NCBI GenBank assembly: GCA_029259835.1
Contig: JAJDEL010000010.1
Location: forward strand, 1 to 5,366
Length of the DNA: 5,366 bases
Source: Planctomicrobium sp.
GTDB lineage: Bacteria; Planctomycetota; Planctomycetia; Planctomycetales; Planctomycetaceae
Direction of reading: 5' to 3'
How positions within the stretch are numbered: the stretch's first letter is position 1; each line of letters begins with the position of its first letter. The position numbers and the translations under genes are program-made. This document shows, piece by piece, positions 1 through 4,886 of this stretch. Under the pieces are notes generated by a model. It did no database searches. It was not told the DNA's origin and saw nothing but the letters and a program-made list of their open reading frames with translations.

Positions 1-30
1 GCCCCCGACCCCATTCCGGCAATACTCTGA
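1..30 (+). CDS. Possible 3' end of an upstream gene (partial)
   Basis: Reading from base 1, the frame encodes APDPIPAIL and then a TGA at 28-30. That stop shares its last base with the ATG of the next gene (TGATG). This one-base stop/start overlap is a common sign of translational coupling in an operon, so a co-transcribed gene may end here. Only nine residues are visible, so no product can be named. The stop could also be chance. Confidence 0.35.
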   Translation, partial: APDPIPAIL

Positions 31-1454
31 TGAATCGTCTAAGAGACTGGTTCTATGCGAAAGAGACTCCGTACTCACTGGCCCTGATTCGGATTCTTTT
101 CCCGCTCGCCATGCTGGTCGCTGTTGTGCCACGTTGGTTTCATGTGAGAGAACTCTATTCTACGGATGGTTCCCCGACTCCATTCTGGACGAGTTACGGT
201 TACACTGAGTTGTTCCCAATTTTCTCTCCAGAAATCGCGATGGGACTCTACACCGCGATGGTCTTTTTACTAATCGCAGCGTGTATCGGCTGGAAAACGC
301 GTGTTTCGCTTTCACTGCTGACGCTTTTGATTCCTTACTTCGGAATGCTTGATACGCTCAGCACATTGACGAAGTACACAATTTTCGTTTCTCATCTTTC
401 TCTTTTGCTGGCCTTGTCGGAGTGTGGTGCTGTCTGGTCTGTCGATGCTTGGATTGCAAAACGACGATTACCTGAAAGAGCAACTCCGAAAGTTGAAATC
501 TGGCCGCAACGGCTGATTCAACTTTTGGTCGGTTTTGTTTATCTCGGCGCCGCTGCAACTAAGGTTCAAACGGAAGGTTTTTTCAGTGGTGATCAAATGT
601 TGTTCTGGACCATGACGAACATGAATTACCCAAACCCGTTGGGAGATTGGCTCAGTCAGTACCCATCAATTCTGGTTTTTACTGGATATCTCTCAATCTG
701 CTGGGAAGTTTTATTCCTCTTTCTCGTTTGGAAAGATCCGTCTCGTAAGTTCATGCTCGGCCTGGGAATTCTATTTCATGTCATGACGTACTTCCTGCTG
801 GGGCTGATTGTGTTTCCTCTGCTGTTTCTGGCAATCTATTGTTGCTTCCTGTACGAGTCTGAAGCGAAGAGGCTCGGCGAATTCGTTTGGTCGTTGTTCC
901 CGAAGCCTCGTCAAGCACGTCATGCTTCATCGGCTCTGACTCAAATTGCAACATGGCCCGCATTTACAGCGTTACTTCTCGTGACGTCTGTTGTCTCCAT
1001 TGCGGCAGAAAAACAACAGGATGTTTATGAAAAAAATGGACCAGATGGACCGATTGTTTTGCAACCACTCTCGCCAGAAGTCGCTCATGAAATCCTGAGA
1101 AACGATCAGAAAATCAAAGTCGAAGATCAACTCTTTAGCATCAAACTGGGAACGACGACTGTCGGGGGACACATCGCAAAACCGCGCAGCAGCTTTCTTG
1201 CTGGAGAAACCGTCACGATGCAAACGCAGCTCATTCGTCCCCACAGTGACCTCTGGTTGGAATACACACTCCGAGATTCGCAGAACCGAGTCGTCGCCCG
1301 CGCAGGGATGCTGGCTCCGCGAGAAGAATTGCGGATGACGTTTCGAATTCCACTAAGCGATCAACTCGATTCAGGCGAGTATTGGATTTCGGTTGAGGTG
1401 AATGGGACGCCAGGAATGAAACGGAGAATGACCATCACGAATGAATCCCTGTAA
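30..1454 (+). CDS. HTTM-domain integral membrane protein (vitamin K-dependent gamma-carboxylase-like) with C-terminal soluble domain
   Basis: This 474-residue membrane protein has the layout of the HTTM family (horizontally transferred transmembrane domain), which is related to the membrane part of vitamin K-dependent gamma-carboxylase. Hydrophobic segments lie near residues 16-33, 70-87, 92-107, 116-130, 161-177, 213-234, 241-275 and 308-326. Family-like landmarks are YLGAAATKVQ (171-180), whose Lys178 sits where carboxylase relatives carry a conserved lysine, CWEVLF (224-229) and LFHVMTYF (248-255, His250). After the last membrane segment, about 145 residues (330-474) look soluble and rich in beta strands. 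They include AGETVTMQTQLIRP (391-404) and DSGEYWISVEV (447-457), suggesting an Ig-like sandwich. The ATG at 30 has no clear Shine-Dalgarno sequence but overlaps an upstream TGA. The substrate is unknown; bacterial HTTM proteins are mostly uncharacterised, and carboxylase activity should not be assumed. Confidence 0.88.
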   Translation: MNRLRDWFYAKETPYSLALIRILFPLAMLVAVVPRWFHVRELYSTDGSPTPFWTSYGYTELFPIFSPEIAMGLYTAMVFLLIAACIGWKTRVSLSLLTLLIPYFGMLDTLSTLTKYTIFVSHLSLLLALSECGAVWSVDAWIAKRRLPERATPKVEIWPQRLIQLLVGFVYLGAAATKVQTEGFFSGDQMLFWTMTNMNYPNPLGDWLSQYPSILVFTGYLSICWEVLFLFLVWKDPSRKFMLGLGILFHVMTYFLLGLIVFPLLFLAIYCCFLYESEAKRLGEFVWSLFPKPRQARHASSALTQIATWPAFTALLLVTSVVSIAAEKQQDVYEKNGPDGPIVLQPLSPEVAHEILRNDQKIKVEDQLFSIKLGTTTVGGHIAKPRSSFLAGETVTMQTQLIRPHSDLWLEYTLRDSQNRVVARAGMLAPREELRMTFRIPLSDQLDSGEYWISVEVNGTPGMKRRMTITNESL

Positions 1455-1490
1455 GGTAGGGTTCAGAATCGATTTCATTTCCAGCGCAAA

Positions 1491-1579
1491 CTGCTTTGCT
1501 TCGACCTCTCTGACAGGGTAAGCTTTCGTTAATTACCTGAGTTGTTATTCCGAAAGTTGACACAAGCTGAGCAAAGCAG
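1491..1579 (+). promoter_or_regulatory. Structured leader with nested inverted repeats before the STAS gene
   Basis: The bases CTGCTTTGCT at 1491-1500 are exactly complementary to AGCAAAGCAG at 1570-1579, which abuts the ATG at 1580. Inside this pair, AGCTTTCG (1521-1528) can pair with CGAAAGTT (1551-1558), with one G-U pair, leaving a 22-base loop. If transcribed, the outer stem would cover the ribosome-binding region of the STAS gene. Hence it could act as a translational control element, or the right arm could be part of an operator. No run of T follows, so it does not look like an intrinsic terminator for the HTTM gene. Function is inferred from complementarity alone. Confidence 0.35.
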
Positions 1580-1942
1580 ATGAAGACACCACCACCAATT
1601 CTCGAAGTGTACCGCATCGGTCCAACGACAATTGTCGGCTTTGGAGGCCGAGATGTCCTCGACACGGTGAATGTCGCTGTTTGCCGGGAAGAAATCCTGA
1701 GCCTGATCGAGAAAGTCAAATGCGAAGTTCTGGCATTTGACCTGACTGGTGTAAAATTGCTTCCCAGCGGATTACTGGGCCTGTTAACATCGATTGCCAA
1801 GCAAGACGTCGCCGTCCACCTCTACAATCCATCGGAAGATATCCGAGACGTTCTGGAAACGACCAAACTGAACACGCTCATGGAAGTTCACGAAGTCGAA
1901 ATTCCAGAAGCGACTGGCGATTCGGCCACGGAGAGCGATTGA
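1580..1942 (+). CDS. STAS-domain protein (anti-sigma factor antagonist-like)
   Basis: This is a 120-residue soluble protein with the length and pattern of a single STAS domain, the fold of SpoIIAA/RsbV anti-anti-sigma factors. The N-terminal strands (ILEVYRIGPTTIVGFGG, 7-23) lead to a helix at 32-47, then the core strand VLAFDLTGVKLLPSGLLGLL (50-69) and a following helix. In SpoIIAA-type proteins the matching segment reads roughly DLSGVxFxDSSGLG. Here Ser63 aligns with the serine phosphorylated by the partner kinase, but the usual Asp before it is Pro62 and the next Ser is Gly64. The protein may therefore not follow the classic partner-switch cycle. The acidic tail (109-120) looks disordered. 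No RsbW-type kinase or sigma factor is visible nearby. It is separated from the HTTM gene by 125 bases and converges on the M50 gene. The ATG at 1580 has only a weak upstream purine stretch (GAGC). STAS fold is likely; partner unknown. Confidence 0.8.
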   Translation: MKTPPPILEVYRIGPTTIVGFGGRDVLDTVNVAVCREEILSLIEKVKCEVLAFDLTGVKLLPSGLLGLLTSIAKQDVAVHLYNPSEDIRDVLETTKLNTLMEVHEVEIPEATGDSATESD

Positions 1943-1958
1943 ATTCGGACGCAGAGTT

Positions 1959-2645
1959 CTACCAACTTCTTTGCTGCGCAATCTGGATGTTGTGTGCGCA
2001 AAGAGAGCCAACCAGAACGGCGTTGTAAATCATTCCCTGGGTCACACAATAGGCACACAATGCTCCTGCAAGCACGGCGCCTGTCTGCGCGGCAAATCGA
2101 ACACCATTGCGTGGACTAAAGTACGTGCAGATTTCTCGAAAGACGTTCCCTCCATCGAGAGGCAAAATCGGGAGCAAGTTCAACAGGCTCCATGTAAGAT
2201 TGACGACGATCGAAAACCAAAAGGCTTTATCTAGTAGTTCGTAAGCAGACGGGGACAACGCGGCTTGCAAAGGTGTTAAAAAAAACGAAGCGATTAGGGA
2301 AATCACAAACAATGAAAGCCCTGCTCCTGGCCCAGCCAATGACATCGAAATCGACTTACTTCGTGTATATCGTGAGTCAGGTTCAAACATGGCAAGCCCA
2401 CCAAAATGGTAGAGAAGCACTTTTACTGGGTAACCAAATGCCTTCGCTAATAATGCATGCCCAAATTCGTGAACTAGAATGGATATGAAAACGACTAACA
2501 TCCAAACGATGAAAAGCCCGATGCTATCCTGGACGAGATTAAATCCCAGAAAAGCTGCCAAGAGCCAGAACCAGATCGAGACTCGTACCGGAATCCCGAA
2601 CAGAGTGAATCGCAGGTCGTATTCAGTAGGCTCAGTTGAAAACAT
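1959..2645 (-). CDS. Site-2 protease family protein (M50 zinc metalloprotease)
   Basis: This is a 228-residue intramembrane zinc metalloprotease of the M50/S2P family, which cleaves substrate proteins within the membrane. The zinc motif HEFGH is at residues 59-63 (ligands His59 and His63, catalytic Glu60), inside the hydrophobic stretch 42-69. The third zinc ligand is Asp164 in NLLPILPLDGG (156-166), the family's second signature. The opening FGIPVRVSIWFWLL (16-29) and SLAGPGAGL (102-110) are also typical. Membrane segments lie near 24-37, 42-66, 105-123, 141-160 and 186-205. There is no PDZ or CBS domain, so this is a compact form closer to SpoIVFB-type proteins than to RseP. All catalytic residues are present. 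Its stop lies 16 bases from the convergent STAS stop. The ATG at 2645 is preceded by AAAGAGAA, a weak and closely spaced ribosome-binding site. The substrate cannot be told from this window. Confidence 0.92.
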   Translation of the reverse strand: MFSTEPTEYDLRFTLFGIPVRVSIWFWLLAAFLGFNLVQDSIGLFIVWMLVVFISILVHEFGHALLAKAFGYPVKVLLYHFGGLAMFEPDSRYTRSKSISMSLAGPGAGLSLFVISLIASFFLTPLQAALSPSAYELLDKAFWFSIVVNLTWSLLNLLPILPLDGGNVFREICTYFSPRNGVRFAAQTGAVLAGALCAYCVTQGMIYNAVLVGSLCAHNIQIAQQRSW

Positions 2646-2761
2646 TTCTCTTTTATCGTTTCGAGATCAGCTCAGTTCGCTCTCGTAATCATTGAAGATT
2701 CGTTCTTGATTGCGAATTATTAGCCTTTGCGAGATGATTGTCGTTGAAAACATCCACTGCT

Positions 2762-3046
2762 CTACAAGTGGACAGGAATCCAGCGTTGTTGTTGTCCTGG
2801 CTCTGGTTTCTGGTTTTCCTGCCAGGGAATTTCTTGATTTTCGCTGGTGTATTTCACCACTCTTGCTTTGAAGTCATCCGTGATTTTTCTCAAGAGATCC
2901 CGCTCATTTGACGCGGTTGCCTTGATTTCAGGTAAGTTTGAAACAACACCAGTGAGCAGGCCTTTCTGGTCTGGGCCACTGACCAAAACATGGCAATCAT
3001 AGACAGGAACTGATTGCTGACCCGGTTGAATCGGTAAGTCTTTCAA
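2762..3046 (-). CDS. Small conserved protein with HicB-like fold, TTG start
   Basis: This is a hypothetical protein of about 94 residues. After a polar lead it reads VYDCHVLVSGPDQKGLLTGVVSNLPEIKA, then TASNERDLLRKITDDFKARV (about 44-63) and the tail PEPGQQQRWIPVHL. The order (two strands, a loop with NLPE, then T/S-x-E-x-D-hydrophobic helix) resembles the partly degraded RNase-H-like fold of HicB-type proteins. No HicA toxin is adjacent, so an antitoxin role is not supported. From memory, similar small proteins with a tryptophan-rich ending occur in planctomycetes. The frame has no ATG. I chose the TTG at 3046 because AAGGTGATC lies just upstream with suitable spacing. An alternative TTG at 3094 would add 16 residues (110 in total) but has no visible ribosome-binding site. 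The M50 gene follows 116 bases downstream on the same strand. Fold is an inference; function unknown. Confidence 0.68.
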   Translation of the reverse strand: MKDLPIQPGQQSVPVYDCHVLVSGPDQKGLLTGVVSNLPEIKATASNERDLLRKITDDFKARVVKYTSENQEIPWQENQKPEPGQQQRWIPVHL

Positions 3047-3048
3047 TG

Positions 3049-3057
3049 GATCACCTT
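3049..3057 (-). promoter_or_regulatory. Ribosome-binding site deciding the TTG start at 3046
   Basis: On the minus strand AAGGTGATC ends two bases before the TTG at 3046. GGTGATC matches the consensus complement of the 16S rRNA 3' end (TAAGGAGGTGATC), and the AAGG part is about 7 bases from the TTG. It is the best Shine-Dalgarno match in this frame and argues against the upstream TTG at 3094. Confidence 0.45.
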
Positions 3058-3148
3058 CGAAGCCAAACGCAGACGGACATTTTCTTGACAACAAACTACT
3101 GGCTCAACTTTGATCCGAAAAGCTCCTGCCGTGCTTTCTTGACTGAAT

Positions 3149-3162
3149 CAATCAAATGATTG
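3149..3162. promoter_or_regulatory. Inverted repeat in the divergent intergenic region
   Basis: CAATCA and TGATTG form a 6+2+6 inverted repeat centred on AA. A second, shorter one (ATTGA-GT-TCAAT) lies at 3215-3226. Both sit between the minus-strand HicB-like gene and the plus-strand gene starting at 3254, where promoters for both directions must lie. Either could be an operator. AT-rich inverted repeats of this size also arise by chance, and I could not place convincing -35/-10 boxes beside them. Confidence 0.25.
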
Positions 3163-3253
3163 CTCTCAATCAACATCTACAGAGTTCTTTCCCTCAGAGC
3201 GAATGTTCCCTAGAATTGAGTTCAATAGCCAATTGACGCATAGAGAACCTACT

Positions 3254-3739
3254 ATGAATTTCGATGATCGCCTCAAACGTGCCATCGAGCGCGGTGAGAA
3301 AAACAAAACCGAGCGGAGCCGAGCGGCCGAAGAAGAACAACTCTCGAAAGAGGAGTTGAAGACGCTTCATTCTAGCGCCCGTCTGGAGCTGTCTGAACAT
3401 ATCGAAGATTGCCTGCAAAAGCTTGCAGACCATTTTCCTGGCTTCGAGTATCAAACCGTTGTCAGTGAAGATGGCTGGGGTGGAAAATTGACTCGGGACG
3501 ATTTGCATCTTGTCCCTGGGAAAACTGCCAAGTCGCGTTACTCTCGCCTGGAAGTCACCATTTCGCCATTTTCCTCAATTGCAATTGTCGAGCTTGTCAC
3601 CAAGGGGACTGTCCGCAATCGCGAAGCTGTGAACAGAAAAAATTACCAGAAGGTCGACGATCTCGACATCGACTCTTTTAAAGAAATGATCGATATGCGA
3701 ATTCTGGAATTTGCAGAACAGTATTCAGGCACCGACTAA
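3254..3739 (+). CDS. Uncharacterised 161-residue protein, probably planctomycete-conserved
   Basis: This is a soluble protein with no signal peptide or membrane segment. Residues 1-58 are highly charged and helical (RLKRAIERGEKNKTERSRAA, then SKEELKTLH), probably including a short coiled coil. A compact mixed alpha/beta part follows with HFPGFEY (60-66), DGWGGKLTRDD (73-83), a strand pair around RLEVTISPFSSIAIVELVTK (98-117), KGTVRNREAVNRKNY (117-131) and a final helix DIDSFKEMIDMRILEFAEQYS (138-158). I remember similar planctomycete proteins beginning MNxDDxLxxAIERG, which is why I take the ATG at 3254 rather than the in-frame ATG at 3203, which would add 17 residues. No catalytic motif is apparent and no function can be assigned. 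It is transcribed away from the HicB-like gene. The eda gene follows 157 bases downstream on the same strand. Confidence 0.78.
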   Translation: MNFDDRLKRAIERGEKNKTERSRAAEEEQLSKEELKTLHSSARLELSEHIEDCLQKLADHFPGFEYQTVVSEDGWGGKLTRDDLHLVPGKTAKSRYSRLEVTISPFSSIAIVELVTKGTVRNREAVNRKNYQKVDDLDIDSFKEMIDMRILEFAEQYSGTD

Positions 3740-3817
3740 ATGTAGTGTGGATGAAGCCTGATTAAGGCAGTGTCTCGTGCTCGAATTCAACGATGATTCA
3801 GCTTGCACGATGCCCAC

Positions 3818-3833
3818 GTTTTTCCGGAAAAAC
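3818..3833. promoter_or_regulatory. Perfect 16-base palindrome upstream of eda, candidate operator
   Basis: GTTTTTCC followed directly by GGAAAAAC makes a perfect palindrome with no spacer, 63 bases before the eda start codon. Having no loop, it would make a poor RNA hairpin, but it is a good shape for a dimeric DNA-binding regulator. Its position suits control of the aldolase gene, whose relatives are often induced by sugar acids. No regulator gene is in the window, so the link is inferred. Confidence 0.4.
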
Positions 3834-3896
3834 TCACCAACTCAAACATGCGCACTTCACCGCACCCAACCTTCCGTACATTAGGTATCAAGATCA

Positions 3897-4544
3897 ATGA
3901 GTAAAGAAACAGACTTAAAACGTGTTCTCGACCTTGGACTGGTCGCGATTATTCGTGCGCCGTCCGGAGATCGTTTATTGGAAGTTGCCGAAGCGTTGTA
4001 TGCTGGTGGAATTGATGTGATCGAAGTGACGTTTACCGTGCCTGGTATTCTGGACGTCATCAAACTGCTGCGCGAGAAAATCGGTGATCGCGTTTTGCTA
4101 GGGGCAGGGACTGTTCTCGACCCGGAATCAGCACGCGCTGCAATTCTGGCTGGAGCGGAATACATCGTGACACCGACTGTGAACACTGAAGTCATTCAAC
4201 TTTGCCAACGATACGGAAAAGTTGTCATGACAGGCGCTTTCACTCCCACAGAAATCCTCACTGCCTGGGAGGCAGGCGCCGATATCGTCAAAGTCTTTCC
4301 GGCAGACGTTGGCGGCCCATCTTACCTCAAAGCCGTACATGGTCCGCTCCCTCAAATTCGATTGCTACCGACAGGTGGTGTTGATTTAGAAACGCTGCCC
4401 ACCTTCGTCAAAGCTGGTGCCTGTGCTGTCGGTCTGGGTAGCGCTCTTGTAGAAAAAGACGCCCTGGAAAAAGGCGACATGAAACGCGTACAAGAACTCG
4501 CAGAAGCCTACGTCGCGAAAATGAAAGAAGCACGCGGGCAGTGA
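3897..4544 (+). CDS. eda: 2-dehydro-3-deoxyphosphogluconate / 4-hydroxy-2-oxoglutarate aldolase
   Basis: This class I aldolase of 215 residues, a normal length, splits KDPG into pyruvate and glyceraldehyde 3-phosphate, the last step of the Entner-Doudoroff route. Many homologues also act on 4-hydroxy-2-oxoglutarate. It is a cytosolic TIM barrel, trimeric in characterised relatives. Visible active-site elements are VAIIRA (16-21, Arg20), IEVTF (42-46, Glu43, the general acid/base), GAGTV (69-73, Thr72), VTP (91-93), the Schiff-base lysine Lys132 in IVKVFPAD (130-137), and the phosphate-binding LLPTGGV (156-162) with GLGSALV near the end. Where E. coli Eda has Arg49 this protein has Thr47, giving EVTFTVPG as I recall from the Thermotoga-type branch. 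Substrate range may therefore differ, and a phosphogalactonate aldolase role cannot be excluded. No dehydratase or sugar-acid kinase is adjacent. The ATG at 3897 has a weak AGG about 12 bases upstream. Confidence 0.93.
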   Translation: MSKETDLKRVLDLGLVAIIRAPSGDRLLEVAEALYAGGIDVIEVTFTVPGILDVIKLLREKIGDRVLLGAGTVLDPESARAAILAGAEYIVTPTVNTEVIQLCQRYGKVVMTGAFTPTEILTAWEAGADIVKVFPADVGGPSYLKAVHGPLPQIRLLPTGGVDLETLPTFVKAGACAVGLGSALVEKDALEKGDMKRVQELAEAYVAKMKEARGQ

Positions 4545-4570
4545 AGCTTCACGAAACGATGCAATTTTGA

Positions 4571-4588
4571 ACCACAAAGAACACGAAG
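4571..4588 (+). repeat. Two degenerate 9-base units (ACCACAAAG / AACACGAAG)
   Basis: Two adjacent 9-base units match at 7 of 9 positions. This resembles a low-complexity intergenic repeat, roughly ACCACGAAGGACACGAAG, that I recall from planctomycetes and other environmental bacteria, where it can extend over more units. Only two units remain here, so it could be a decayed copy. Function unknown. Confidence 0.4.
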
Positions 4589-4730
4589 GAATTCGATCTA
4601 AGAGAGTGTTTTAAATATCGTTTTTGCTTCTTCCGAGGCGTTTGACCATGAGGTCTAGCATTGCAATTCGAATCGCAGTTTCACTGCTGTGTAAATCACC
4701 GTTGTCAGAACTCCAATCGGGCTACGTCCT

Positions 4731-4762
4731 CATTGTGTTCAGACAGCATTGTGTTCAGACAG
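4731..4762 (+). repeat. Perfect 16-base tandem duplication
   Basis: CATTGTGTTCAGACAG occurs twice back to back (4731-4746 and 4747-4762) without mismatch, and the base after the second copy starts a third unit. The identity suggests a recent slippage duplication or an unstable two-copy repeat. It does not overlap a gene. Confidence 0.85.
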
Positions 4763-4816
4763 CGGAGACACCCTAACCCGACCTTCATAAAATGTTGCAC
4801 AACTATTTGAAGCAAC

Positions 4817-4838
4817 ACACAGGTAGGAATGCCTGTGT
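4817..4838. repeat. Hairpin-forming inverted repeat downstream of trpS
   Basis: ACACAGG (4817-4823) and CCTGTGT (4832-4838) form a 7-base-pair stem, extendable by a T-G pair, with a loop based on AGGAAT. It lies 48 bases past the trpS stop and 272 bases past the eda stop. No T run follows on either strand, so it is not a standard intrinsic terminator. It could stabilise mRNA 3' ends. The motif also resembles short ACAGGCAGGAATGCCTGT hairpins that I recall between genes in planctomycetes, suggesting a dispersed repeat. Confidence 0.5.
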
Positions 4839-4886
4839 CACGCAATGAAAAATCCTTGCTTAGAATTTGGAGAATTCAACGCTTCC

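Larger units (their letters stand above)
4545..4886. other. Gene-free gap between convergent eda and trpS, rich in short repeats
   Basis: I see no credible gene in these 342 bases. They contain a degenerate ACCACAAAG-type repeat at 4571-4588, a 16-base tandem duplication at 4731-4762 and a hairpin at 4817-4838. Both flanking genes point into the gap, so terminators are expected. No GC-rich stem followed by a T run is clear on either strand, so termination may be Rho-dependent or use one of these hairpins. Confidence 0.6.

Noticed and set aside
972..1244. Minus-strand open frame of 90 codons inside the HTTM gene
   Set aside because: It lies wholly within the HTTM coding region and has no domain-like features.
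1435..1800. Minus-strand open frame of 121 codons opposite the STAS gene and its leader
   Set aside because: It overlaps the well-supported STAS gene, has a low-complexity Ser/Thr/Arg composition and shows no recognisable motif; it is an antisense shadow.
1580..2645. STAS protein and M50 protease as a sigma-factor regulatory module
   Set aside because: Both families can act in sigma control, but the genes are convergent and no sigma, anti-sigma or kinase gene is present; proximity alone is not enough.
2646..2761. Possible terminator or promoter between the HicB-like gene and the M50 gene
   Set aside because: Only a weak 5-base stem (ATTCG/CGAAT) and no well-spaced -35/-10 pair could be found.
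3203..3253. Upstream in-frame ATG extending the 161-residue protein by 17 residues
   Set aside because: The extra residues (MFPRIEFNSQLTHREPT) look non-conserved and the ATG at 3254 gives the start I remember for the family; the upstream ATG has no better ribosome-binding site.
3756..3810. Short stems after the 161-residue gene (GCCT/AGGC and TCGTGC/GCACGA)
   Set aside because: The stems are only 4 and 6 base pairs, the second has a 24-base loop, and neither is followed by a T run, so they do not support a terminator call.
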